From positions 133,083-197,082 of the forward strand of contig JAHPZI010000022.1 in NCBI GenBank assembly GCA_019058295.1: a stretch of 64,000 bases of DNA. The letters are read 5' to 3'. The position numbers were made by a program, and so were the translations under genes. Positions 55,905 to 64,000 of this stretch are shown here, in pieces. Source of the DNA: Promethearchaeota archaeon. Its GTDB lineage: Archaea; Asgardarchaeota; Lokiarchaeia; Sigyniarchaeales; SOKP01. Position 1 is the first letter of the stretch, and each line of letters begins with the position of its first letter. The notes beneath the pieces were generated by a model. It saw only the letters and a list, made by a program, of their open reading frames with translations. It made no database searches and was not told where the DNA came from.

Positions 55905-56235
55905 TACATAAAATAATGTGACTTTTAAAAAAAAAAAGAAGCCACCGACAATTTTCTAAATTCTGCCTTTTTAAAAAATGAACATGAGAATTGATTTCTT
56001 TGTGAGAAAAGGTTTTTCTCTTAAAAGAAACTTAGTTTCATAGGGATAGAGTGAGGAGAGTAAAAGTAAAAGTAAATCCAATTGTAAAATTTTATTAGTT
56101 GTAAGTTCCGACATTAATAAAAATAGAACTTCTAATTAAAAAAGATCAACTTTATAAATTTTAAGTGAATTATAATTTTAATTTTAATTTTAATAAAACA
56201 AAAGAATAAATATATTTTAATAGGAGTTGTAAAAA
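55905..56235. other. Intergenic region with TTTTAA-type tandem run
   Basis: About 330 bases between divergent genes. Short tandem AATTTT units (about 56172-56193) lie before the membrane-protein gene; GGAG at 56223-56226 is its ribosome binding site. No RNA gene or longer coding frame seen. Confidence 0.4.
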
Positions 56236-56634
56236 ATGTTATTACAAGCAGGTGCAGCCCTTATAGTATTGTATATCTTACTTTTCATATTCTTTCTGAT
56301 ATTTATAACATTATTTCTTAAAATCGGCTTAAGTTTTACATCCGCAGAAAATATTGGATTTGGTTCAGTTTTACCAACGGCTTTTCTTTGTACATTAGCA
56401 ATGTGGGCTTTGATAGTTCTTTTTAATTGGTTTTTACCTGGATTAATATGGTTTATTATTGCTGTACTTATTGGATTGATTATATGTTGGGCTATTATTG
56501 CGGCGCGACATGATATAGGTTATGGCGCCGCAATTGCTGTCACAATTATCGCTGTTATTGCTGCAGTAGTGATAATAATCATTTTGATTATTGTTATTGG
56601 ATTCCTTATAGGATTTGTTCTATGGGTATTTTAA
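56236..56634 (+). CDS. Small polytopic membrane protein
   Basis: 132 residues, four or five hydrophobic helices with almost no loops (LIVLYILLFIFFLIFITLFL at the start). GGAG lies nine bases before the ATG. No family recognised. The composition recalls the small protein at 20292. Confidence 0.6.
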   Translation: MLLQAGAALIVLYILLFIFFLIFITLFLKIGLSFTSAENIGFGSVLPTAFLCTLAMWALIVLFNWFLPGLIWFIIAVLIGLIICWAIIAARHDIGYGAAIAVTIIAVIAAVVIIIILIIVIGFLIGFVLWVF

Positions 56635-56695
56635 ACCTAATTATTTTTTTTTTCTTATTTCTCTTATTTCTCCTAAAAAAGGGACTTTAAATGAT

Positions 56696-57166
56696 TTAAG
56701 AATTAATCACTTCAACAAAATCCTTGATTTTATCAATGTAAATTTCCTTCTTTATCTCTTTTTTATTAATTTCAAGCGTTGCCATAGGTTTTTTGTCACA
56801 TAATTTCTCCATATTTTTAAAGCATTTCACACCTCCCTTACTACCTTCAGTGCAAAAGAATGCTAGGTTCTTAAATTTATCTTTGTGTTCAGAAATGTAT
56901 GTTCTTATTGGAGTTGACATATTACTGGCCCAAATAGGGGTTCCAATGATAATTAAATCATATAAATCCGGATTTTTATCTATTTCTTTTAGAATAGTAA
57001 GCTTTTTCCTCATAGCATCTTTACCTGCCTTGATAAATCCTAATATTCCAGATCTTTTTTTTGTGTCAAATATTTCTTCCATATCACAAGATAATTTTTC
57101 TGAGATTAAATTGCCAATTTTCTTGGTTTTTCCTGTTCTCGAATAATATACTACTAAACTATTCAT
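56696..57166 (-). CDS. Flavodoxin
   Basis: 156 residues. VVYYSRTGKTKKIGNLIS is the FMN phosphate-binding loop, and IIGTPIWASNMSTPIRTYI carries the flavin-stacking region. It is a small electron carrier or a menaquinone-dependent protoporphyrinogen oxidase-like flavodoxin. No linked operon partner. Confidence 0.82.
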   Translation of the reverse strand: MNSLVVYYSRTGKTKKIGNLISEKLSCDMEEIFDTKKRSGILGFIKAGKDAMRKKLTILKEIDKNPDLYDLIIIGTPIWASNMSTPIRTYISEHKDKFKNLAFFCTEGSKGGVKCFKNMEKLCDKKPMATLEINKKEIKKEIYIDKIKDFVEVINS

Positions 57167-57295
57167 AATAAATCAAATTAGACTATAAAATTATTAAAAG
57201 TTATTGGATTTAATTTATAACTTAAGATCATCCTCGTTTTTATTAAAAATCTTAAGATTTAATTAAATTTTTTGATAATATTATTCTATTTTTTC

Positions 57296-57874
57296 CTAAG
57301 TATTAAAAGTAAAGTTTATGTTATGTTTTTCGAAACATTCATTAATTTTCTTAAAACCAGGACAGTTATTCCAATCCATCGAATACTCACACTTTTTACA
57401 TATTTTAAGAAAGCCATAACCATGGTAAACATTTAACAATATTATTAATAATCCAAAGACCAAAATGAAATAAAAAAAATTAAGAAAAAACGAATTTTGC
57501 AAAGTCCAAATATACCAAAAAAGAAATGCCGAGCCTAGACCAATTAAAAATTTTTGAATTATCTTAATAGCTTTTATTTTAGTTAAGTTCAATGGACTAA
57601 GAATAAAAGTTGAAATTAAAACCAAGGCTGTAATTAAAAAACAGAATGAATTAAAAATCTCTACTATATTTAAAAGAGGAATAAAAATAATTCCGATTAA
57701 AGCAGAAGGGTATCCTACAAAACAACCAATACAAAATCGATATTTTCCTATATTAATTGTGTGGTTTTTTTCAAATTTTTCACACTCAGGGTGATGACTC
57801 AGAAGGATTGGTTTTATGCATTTAAGATATATCGTAAATGACTTTAATTTCTCTCTATTCACGCAGCTTATCAA
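57296..57874 (-). CDS. DUF2085-like membrane protein
   Basis: 192 residues, about four helices. HPECEKFEKNHTINIGKYRF then CIGCFVGYPSALIG is the Cys-rich entry of DUF2085, and a second cysteine cluster (CKKCEYSMDWNNCPGF) lies near the C-terminus. The TTG start is weak; a GTG four codons later is possible. Probably co-transcribed with the sirtuin. Confidence 0.6.
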   Translation of the reverse strand: MISCVNREKLKSFTIYLKCIKPILLSHHPECEKFEKNHTINIGKYRFCIGCFVGYPSALIGIIFIPLLNIVEIFNSFCFLITALVLISTFILSPLNLTKIKAIKIIQKFLIGLGSAFLFWYIWTLQNSFFLNFFYFILVFGLLIILLNVYHGYGFLKICKKCEYSMDWNNCPGFKKINECFEKHNINFTFNT

Positions 57875-57887
57875 CTTTTAATATTGA

Positions 57888-58646
57888 TTAGATTTCTTTT
57901 TCAACGATTTCGACGATTTGTGGCAGAATGGTACCGATTTTTTCGTGAAAAACAACTTCTGAATAAGGATCAAAATCAGTTTCTTGAATATTGATAATGC
58001 ATATTTTTGCTCCTATTTCAAGAACCTTGTGTGGATAAAAGGCAACTGGATAGACAAGCAAGCTACTTCCAAGTATAATTAATAAATCACAATCAGCAAG
58101 CATTTTATTGGCGGCGTCCAAAACTTTCGATTCCAATGGCTCTCCAAAGAATATTGCATTCGGTTTTAATATACCATTACATTCTAAACAGTATGGAGTT
58201 GTTCTTTCTTTTACAAACTGATTTATCATAGTTGTTATTGGATAAATTTTTTTGCAATTCATACAAATGGCCTCGTTAACTGTTCCATGTAATTCCACCA
58301 CATTTTTTGTACGGGCTTTTTGATGGAGACCATCTATATTTTGAGTTAAGACGCCCTTTAGCTTTCCAAGCTTTTGCAATTTAGTTAAAGCTTTATGTCC
58401 TTTGTTCGGTTTTGCCCTAAATATTGTTATTCCCAACTCAAACATAAAATTTAAATTCTTGCTGGTGTTCGAAATATAAGAATTAATTGAAGCAAATTCG
58501 GAAGGATCAACTTTTGTCCATAAACCTGTGCCTGGACTACGGAAATCTGGAATACCCGATTCGGTACTCATGCCAGCACCAGTTAAAGCCACAATATTAT
58601 GAGATTTGATTATGAGATTTGCAAAATCGGAAATTTTTCTCTCCAT
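57888..58646 (-). CDS. cobB: Sir2-family NAD-dependent deacylase
   Basis: 252 residues, the usual length. NAD site GAGMSTESGIPDFRSPGTGL, catalytic QNIDGLHQKA followed by ELHGT, and a zinc site from CMNC and CLEC. Removes acyl groups from lysines, perhaps of chromatin proteins or metabolic enzymes. Confidence 0.9.
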   Translation of the reverse strand: MERKISDFANLIIKSHNIVALTGAGMSTESGIPDFRSPGTGLWTKVDPSEFASINSYISNTSKNLNFMFELGITIFRAKPNKGHKALTKLQKLGKLKGVLTQNIDGLHQKARTKNVVELHGTVNEAICMNCKKIYPITTMINQFVKERTTPYCLECNGILKPNAIFFGEPLESKVLDAANKMLADCDLLIILGSSLLVYPVAFYPHKVLEIGAKICIINIQETDFDPYSEVVFHEKIGTILPQIVEIVEKEI

Positions 58647-58870
58647 AAAAATAACACTTATATTATGAATTAAACCAAAAGAATTAATTACTATATTTTT
58701 ATTTATTGCTATGTAACTATTGATATAATGAAACTTTTATTTATTGAATATAATTATAATATTATAAAAATTTAAATTATAAGAGAAGTTTAGATAGGTG
58801 CTTTAGATAACAATACCTTATACAACCAAATTGGAAATTATAAAAAAACTCTTAATTGGTGAATCAGTAA

Positions 58871-59419
58871 ATTAATTCAAAACAATCTTATATTTTTAAA
58901 ATATGTGTAGTTGGGGATGGTGGAGTAGGAAAAACTTCTATGGTTCTTCGCTACACCGAAGATACTTTTAAAGAGAATTATCTTATGACAATCGGTTCTA
59001 ATTTCTCAGCGAAATCTGAGAAGTTTCCAGAATATCCACATTTAAACATTAAACTTCAGATTTGGGATCTTGCTGGACAAAAGCACTTTAGTTTTGTTCG
59101 TCCGCCTTTTTATCGAGGTGCTTCGGGTATTATTTATGTATTTGATTTAACAAGAAGAAGTTCTTTTGCTAATTTACCCAACTGGAAAGAGGAAGTAGAA
59201 AAAGTAGTTGGTGAAAAACCAAGCATTTTGGTTGGTAATAAATTAGATTTAGCAAACCAAGGAAATAGAGAAATAGCATTACATGATGGAGAATCCTTAA
59301 AAAATGAGTTAAATACCTTGTCCTATTACGAAACTAGTGCAAAAGAAGGTACTAATATTAATGATGTTTTTAAAGACACAGTAATAAGGATTTTAAAAGC
59401 ATGCGGAAAAATAGAATAA
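58871..59419 (+). CDS. Ras-like small GTPase, ATT start
   Basis: 182 residues from an ATT at 58871. The P-loop GDGGVGKTS lies upstream of the first ATG (58940), so a protein starting there would lack G1. No ATG, GTG or TTG in frame exists between the stop at 58868 and the P-loop. GGTGA at 58858-58862 is eight bases before ATT AAT TCA. G3 is DLAGQKHF, G4 GNKLDL, G5 ETSAKEG. It resembles Rab/Ras-type Asgard GTPases, with no lipid-anchor Cys at the end. Confidence 0.8.
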   Translation: MNSKQSYIFKICVVGDGGVGKTSMVLRYTEDTFKENYLMTIGSNFSAKSEKFPEYPHLNIKLQIWDLAGQKHFSFVRPPFYRGASGIIYVFDLTRRSSFANLPNWKEEVEKVVGEKPSILVGNKLDLANQGNREIALHDGESLKNELNTLSYYETSAKEGTNINDVFKDTVIRILKACGKIE

Positions 59420-59520
59420 GATCTAATTTTTTAAAAACAATAAATTAAAATTCCATTATATATTTGAAAAATTAAAATAATTATAGTAAAAAATAAAATA
59501 TCATATTTAAGGGAGTATTT

Positions 59521-60243
59521 ATGTTTGGTGGTGGACAGATTAAATATGATCGGGCTTTGACTGTATTTAGTCCAGAAGGGCGTTTATATCAAGTAGAATA
59601 TGCTTTAGAAGCCGTGAGACGTGGTACATTAGCAGTTGCAATAAAATCTAATGAAGATGTGTGTTTAGCTGCTCAAATTAAAATCCCATCAATACTTATG
59701 AATGCTGATTCAATTGATAAGATATTTCAAATCGATGACCATATTGGTGTTGCAATCTCTGGCCTCCATGCAGACTCAAGGATACTAATCAACTACTCTA
59801 GAGTACAAGCTCAATCATTTAGATTAACTTATGATGAACCCGTAAGGCTTAATATGCTTGTTAAAACTATCGCGGATTTAAAGCAGATCTATACTCAATA
59901 TGGTGGGATTAGACCATTCGGGTGTTCTTTATTCTTTATAGCGATAGACAGCTCAGGCCCTCAAATTTACACGACATCTCCAAGCGGGATTTATCGATCC
60001 TATAAAGCATTTGCGCTAGGGAGTGGAGAAGCTAAAGCGCGAGAATATATTGAAAAAAATTTAAAAGAGAATGCGAGCTTCGAAGATATCATAAAATTGG
60101 CTTTAAATGCCATAAAAGAGTCAATTGATGAAGATATAACTAAGGAAAATATCCGCCTCGCATATATTAGAACATCTGAAGATAATAAATTTAAAACTTG
60201 CTCAAAAGAGGAAGTAAATAAGTTTTTAACAGAATTGATATAG
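59521..60243 (+). CDS. psmA: Proteasome alpha subunit
   Basis: 240 residues. YDRALTVFSPEGRLYQVEYA is the conserved alpha-subunit N-terminal helix that gates the pore; the rest (VGVAISGLHADSR-like segment IGVAISGLHADSRILINYSR) follows the family. It forms the outer rings of the 20S core and receives unfolded proteins from an ATPase. GGGAG precedes the ATG. No beta subunit is in the window. Confidence 0.93.
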   Translation: MFGGGQIKYDRALTVFSPEGRLYQVEYALEAVRRGTLAVAIKSNEDVCLAAQIKIPSILMNADSIDKIFQIDDHIGVAISGLHADSRILINYSRVQAQSFRLTYDEPVRLNMLVKTIADLKQIYTQYGGIRPFGCSLFFIAIDSSGPQIYTTSPSGIYRSYKAFALGSGEAKAREYIEKNLKENASFEDIIKLALNAIKESIDEDITKENIRLAYIRTSEDNKFKTCSKEEVNKFLTELI

Positions 60244-60362
60244 TAGTTATTTTTTAAATTTTAATAAATAAAATTTAAATAAATTTAGATAACACTATGA
60301 AGTTTAATTTTTTCAAATAATAAAATAAATCTTAAATTTAAAATAACTTAATAAATAAGAAA

Positions 60363-60758
60363 ATGGGGAAAAAAAAAAAAATCCGAGAAGATTTTGACAT
60401 TATTTTTCAAAATGGTGATGAAAAAGCAATCAAGGAGTATTTGGAAAAATATCCATGGCTGTTGGATGAAGTATCAAGTTCAATGGATGATACTATGTCA
60501 GAACAGCACCAAATCATAGCAGCAATAGGTGTTATGGAGGATGAACTTAATGAACCTGTTCCCTTTAATGAAATAAATCATTGTCTTAAAGAAGACTTTA
60601 GTATTAGTAAAACAGGTGAGGAAATCCAGAAGATTCTATATGATATTGAAAATTTGCAATTGGTAGAAAAACAGGCTAATGGCTGGATCCTGACTAACGA
60701 AGGCGAAAAAATCTGTGATGTGTATCTAAATAAAAATCTTAATGATTTAGAACTGTGA
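60363..60758 (+). CDS. Small protein with C-terminal winged helix
   Basis: 131 residues. The basic start (MGKKKKIRED) precedes an acidic helical part (about 10-45) and a winged-helix region (about 50-120: IIAAIGVMEDELNEPVPFNE; IQKILYDIENLQLVEKQANG). A role in DNA binding or protein interaction is inferred. It sits between proteasome alpha and the coiled-coil genes. Confidence 0.55.
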   Translation: MGKKKKIREDFDIIFQNGDEKAIKEYLEKYPWLLDEVSSSMDDTMSEQHQIIAAIGVMEDELNEPVPFNEINHCLKEDFSISKTGEEIQKILYDIENLQLVEKQANGWILTNEGEKICDVYLNKNLNDLEL

Positions 60759-60910
60759 TTTTATTTCGTTAATCTTTTCAATATAATTATTTTTATTTTA
60801 TTACATATGAGTTTTTAAATCGTAAAAAATTGTAAGAGTTAAATTAATCGAATTCTATTAAATATTTATTTAGTTTAAATTATTTTTTTTTTTATCAATA
60901 GAGGAGTTCT

Positions 60911-62959
60911 ATGACAGGGAATAATAAAAAAAAAGAAGATAGTGACAAGGATTTTAAAGAATATGAACAAGAATTAGTAAGGATGGAAGAGGATATAATT
61001 AATGAAGCTCTCGAAATAGTCGAGCGCGCACTATCTTTGGTTGATTCAAAGCAATATGAGGAGGGTATTAAATTTTTAAGACAAGCAATCGGTTTATATA
61101 GCCAAATTGGTCGGAAAAATGAACTAAAGGCTCTTAGAAGTAAAATTGCAGAGATCTATCTCTTAAAAGAACAATCTATTGAAGAAATTCAAGAAGCACC
61201 TGAAGAAATTCAAGAAGCACCTGAAGAGATTGAGGAAAAAGATAAAAAATTAGAGGAAGCAAAAAAAGATCAGGTACAAAAGGAATCTTTTGAAGATTTA
61301 ATTACATCAGCAGAAAAATTGATGGGGGACGCAGAAAAATGTATGGAAGTAAACGAATTTGAAGAAGCACTTGAATTTTACGATGAAGCAATTAAATTAT
61401 ATCGAGAAGCGAATAATGAGTCTGAAATTGAAAAAGTATATGAATTAATCGAAAAATGCTATGATGAAAAAATTAAATTTCTAACGGGGCCTAAAAAAGC
61501 AGTGCCTAAAGCTGGAATTGAATCAGAAGCAATAGACTTAAAAGAAGAAACAACAAGCGTAGAGACAGAAAGAAAAGAAAAAGTGAAATTATATGAAGAG
61601 AAAAAAGAAAAAGAAAAAGAAATTTCTGATCAAGGTTATGAAATAATGCAAAAAGCTGCAGAATTAATGAAAGTCCTCGATTTTGATGAGGCTTCTAAAT
61701 TATATAATGAAGCACTAGACTTATTTAAAAGTATTAATTGGCAGCGAGAAATTCAAGAAATTAACAGTACTTTAGAGTATTTAAAAAAAGAAAAGGAAAG
61801 GATTTTAAAAGAATTAGAAATAAAAAAAGAGAAAGAGAAAAAGGAAATAGAATTAGAACAGGAAAAGGCAAGAGAAATTGATGAGACGGCTAAACATAGA
61901 ACAGAATTTATGAAAGAAGAAAAATTTAAAAGATTGGCTGAAAGAGAAAAGAAAAAACAAGAGGAACAGGAATTTATTAAAAAGATTGATGAACTAGTTG
62001 ACGAAGCTGAAAGTTTGAATTTCAATTACGAACAAAAAAAAAAGAAAGCTGTAAAAGAGAAAAGATTCATTGAATTAGAATCCCCATATTTAAAAATAAT
62101 CGAAATCTACAAAGAAATTAAAAGTATGCTTCTAGAGAGACAATGGAAAGATCAAGCTGGAATTTATAATGAACAAATAAAACAATATGAAGAAAAATTA
62201 AAGAAAGATACAAAATTACGACAAATCGAAGCTCAAAAAAGAGAACGAGATAAAGCTTATTTAGATTCGCTAAAAATTAAAAAGGATGATACAGCTGAAG
62301 CAGAAAAATTAAAAGAACTTGAAGATAAAAAAAGAGAAGAAGAGACATTTCAAAAAGAAATTACTGAATTAGTTAATGAAGCCGAAAAGATATCGAGAGA
62401 TTACGAGGTAGAAAAAAAGAAAGCTATAAAGCAAGGTCAATTAGATATTGAAGCTCCTTATCCTAAAATAATTGAGATTTACCAAAACGTTAATAAGAGA
62501 CTCTTAGAGAGGGGATGGAACGATCAAGCGGAGATATATAAAAATCAGATTCAAATATATAAAGATAAATTAGATATGGATGAAAAATTACGAGAACTTG
62601 AAGCTAAAAAAGTTCAGGAACAAAAGGAATATGAAGAATTTATCAAAGTTAAAAAAGAAGAAGTTCCATTAACTGTTAGTACAGATAATTTAGAGGAAGT
62701 TGAAGAGAAGGTTGAAGAAGAGGATTTTGAAACTAGGATTTCCAATTTGGTAGATAAAGCTATGAGAATGGCAAGAGAATACGAATCTGGCATCCGAAGA
62801 GGTTTAAAATCCGAAGACCCGAGCATTTATAGGGAGGTTATAGAGATTTTTAAAGAAGTTAGAAAAATGTTTTTAGATAAAGATGAAAAAGAACAAGCTG
62901 AGATATATACGAAACAAATTCAACTATATGAAAAAAAACTAAACTCTATTATACCTTGA
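60911..62959 (+). CDS. TPR and coiled-coil repeat protein
   Basis: 682 residues, extremely rich in Glu and Lys. Three TPR-like pairs (about 20-80, 130-190, 240-295; for example EALEFYDEAIKLYREANNES) precede long coiled coils and three copies of an 85-residue unit with YPKIIEIYQNVNKRLLERGW and DQAEIYKNQIQIYKDKL. A 21-base tandem repeat at 61181-61222 encodes EEIQEAP twice. GGAG lies before the ATG. It is probably a scaffold or cytoskeleton-like protein; no enzymatic motifs seen. The next gene is a paralogue. Confidence 0.8.
   Translation: MTGNNKKKEDSDKDFKEYEQELVRMEEDIINEALEIVERALSLVDSKQYEEGIKFLRQAIGLYSQIGRKNELKALRSKIAEIYLLKEQSIEEIQEAPEEIQEAPEEIEEKDKKLEEAKKDQVQKESFEDLITSAEKLMGDAEKCMEVNEFEEALEFYDEAIKLYREANNESEIEKVYELIEKCYDEKIKFLTGPKKAVPKAGIESEAIDLKEETTSVETERKEKVKLYEEKKEKEKEISDQGYEIMQKAAELMKVLDFDEASKLYNEALDLFKSINWQREIQEINSTLEYLKKEKERILKELEIKKEKEKKEIELEQEKAREIDETAKHRTEFMKEEKFKRLAEREKKKQEEQEFIKKIDELVDEAESLNFNYEQKKKKAVKEKRFIELESPYLKIIEIYKEIKSMLLERQWKDQAGIYNEQIKQYEEKLKKDTKLRQIEAQKRERDKAYLDSLKIKKDDTAEAEKLKELEDKKREEETFQKEITELVNEAEKISRDYEVEKKKAIKQGQLDIEAPYPKIIEIYQNVNKRLLERGWNDQAEIYKNQIQIYKDKLDMDEKLRELEAKKVQEQKEYEEFIKVKKEEVPLTVSTDNLEEVEEKVEEEDFETRISNLVDKAMRMAREYESGIRRGLKSEDPSIYREVIEIFKEVRKMFLDKDEKEQAEIYTKQIQLYEKKLNSIIP
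61181..61222 (+). repeat. 21-base tandem repeat inside coiled-coil gene
   Basis: Two perfect copies of gaagaaattcaagaagcacc plus t (61181-61201 and 61202-61222), followed by a partial third starting gaagagatt. It encodes a short acidic linker between the TPR and coiled-coil parts and may vary in copy number between strains. Confidence 0.8.
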
Positions 62960-63148
62960 AAAATTATATAAAAATTTCTAAGTTTAAAGTTCTAAGGTAT
63001 CTTTTAATTTCTTAAAAATTAATTATTTATATTCAATTGATTTTGAATTGGATTTTTAAATCATTGCTTAATTATATTACTTAATTTAGAGTGAAATTAT
63101 TATTTAATTAGTTTATTTTTGCTTTTTTTTTAGAAATGGTTGAGTACA

Positions 63149-64000
63149 ATGGGCAATAATAGTGAAAAAAAAGAAAATAATGACGAAAAATACGGCGATG
63201 ATGATTTAGAATCTCTAGAATCTTTAATCGCCGATTTAAGTGTAAGGGAAGATGAAATCATTGCTGAGGCGATAGAATTAGTTGAACATGCGTTATCTTT
63301 GCTTGATTCCCAATATTTTGATGATGCGATTGAAATTTTACGTCAGGCTATTGGTTTATATAGCAGTCTTGGCAGAATGGTTGAAATTGATGCCATCAAT
63401 CAAAAAATCTCAGAAATATATATATTAAAAGAGCAGGCATTTAAAGAAGTTGAATTTAAACCGACAGAAATTCCAGAAGAATTAGAAGCGCAAGATATTG
63501 ACCAAGAACAAATAATAGAAGAGTCTGTAGAGGATTTGTTCTATACTCCAGAAGAACTAATAGAGGAGGCACACAAATTAGTAGAAATAGATGAGTTTGA
63601 CGAAGCGATTGATAAATATGATGAAGCAATTAAATTATTTAGAGAGGATAAAAAAGATTCTGAAATTGAAAGAGTTTATGAATTAATCGATGAATGTTAC
63701 GATGCAAAAGCTGAATTCCTTAAAAGACCAAAGGAAGGAGTAGAAGCTGAACGAGAAGAGCCCGTCTTAGTCGAAGAAAGTGCAAAACTAAAGAAAGAAA
63801 AAGAAGAGAAAGAAAAATTACAGAAAGTTGCTGAAATAGAAAAGAAAAAAGTACAGGAGGAAGATTTTCAAAAGAGGATTGATGAGATGGTAACAAAAGT
63901 TGACAATTCAATTAGAGAATACGAACGAGAAATAAGAGAAGGATTTTTTGATTTAGAACCACCTTTTGAGGAGGCTATAAAGACGTATGAAGAAGTACGG
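63149..64000 (+). CDS. TPR and coiled-coil protein, paralogue of 60911, right end cut
   Basis: 284 codons visible, running off the window. It begins MGNNSEKKENN. Residues about 35-95 match the neighbour closely (EHALSLLDSQYFDDAIEILR, QAIGLYSSLGRM; EIYILKEQA), then FDEAIDKYDEAIKLFRED and the start of the 85-residue unit (DEMVTKVDNSIREYEREIRE). Co-directional, 189 bases after the first copy, so a tandem duplication. An earlier ATG (63136) is followed by a stop after seven codons. Confidence 0.8.
   Translation, partial: MGNNSEKKENNDEKYGDDDLESLESLIADLSVREDEIIAEAIELVEHALSLLDSQYFDDAIEILRQAIGLYSSLGRMVEIDAINQKISEIYILKEQAFKEVEFKPTEIPEELEAQDIDQEQIIEESVEDLFYTPEELIEEAHKLVEIDEFDEAIDKYDEAIKLFREDKKDSEIERVYELIDECYDAKAEFLKRPKEGVEAEREEPVLVEESAKLKKEKEEKEKLQKVAEIEKKKVQEEDFQKRIDEMVTKVDNSIREYEREIREGFFDLEPPFEEAIKTYEEVR

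Noticed and set aside
58807..58875. Short ATA-initiated frame overlapping the GTPase start
   Set aside because: Only 22 codons, no family signal; it could be chance, or the remains of an N-terminal extension joined by a frameshift, but the ATT/GGTGA start explains the gene better.

Overview
The window is AT-rich archaeal DNA and most likely comes from an Asgard archaeon of the Lokiarchaeia type. Supporting this are two Ras-like small GTPases, an archaeal proteasome alpha subunit, two family B DNA polymerases, a tetraether-lipid synthase, TATA-box promoters, a tRNA without an encoded CCA, a tRNA insertion of probable intron type, and many long TPR, coiled-coil and beta-helix proteins. The assignment is inference; no rRNA marker is present. 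Many genes carry a GGTGA-type ribosome binding site 4-8 bases before the start codon.

Layout. 1-7455: two paralogous secreted beta-helix (NosD-like) genes with matching promoter regions, flanking a winged-helix regulator and a seven-helix membrane sensor-like protein. 7456-10589: a lipid locus (tetraether synthase Tes, a small protein, a polyprenol-kinase-like enzyme). 10738-17215: a ferredoxin-type protein with an HTH front end, an ArsR-like regulator, and an FAD oxidase / Fe-S CCG protein / FAD oxidase operon. 17247-24032: the intact replicative-type DNA polymerase B, a small membrane protein, the TldE/TldD peptidase pair and a small hypothetical. 24193-24293: tRNA-Thr(TGT) with an oversized variable region. 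24337-27266: an MFS transporter and an alkaline-phosphatase-superfamily enzyme. 27312-38393: a large phosphate/oxyanion island with three DUF47/PhoU-like proteins, a PiT permease, an arsenate reductase, two ABC ATPases, a fused permease, a binding protein and an AbrB-PhoU regulator. 38557-46221: thioesterase, sugar symporter, aminotransferase, two tandem GH4 glycosidases and a pirin. 46921-49970: a large secreted protein and a membrane protein. 50021-55904: a divergent DNA polymerase B, a small partner, a GTPase, a DUF3795 protein, a radical SAM protein and a degenerate RecA-like protein. 56236-60758: small membrane protein, flavodoxin, DUF2085-like protein, sirtuin, GTPase, proteasome alpha, wHTH protein. 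60911-64000: two tandem TPR/coiled-coil paralogues, the second cut by the window edge.

Three observations stand out. (1) Four genes (phosphatase 25698, wHTH 30504, ABC ATPase 32961, GTPase 58871) have no ATG, GTG or TTG that would preserve their conserved N-termini. Each has an in-frame ATT, ATC or ATA placed 6-8 bases after a perfect GGTGA, which suggests near-cognate initiation. (2) A DNA polymerase B with a broken exonuclease motif and altered polymerase motifs sits beside a small helical partner, and about 2.4 kb away lies a RecA fold with a degenerate P-loop. This looks like a separated mutasome-like cassette. (3) The ABC importer pairs one normal ATPase with one whose LSGGQ signature has decayed.
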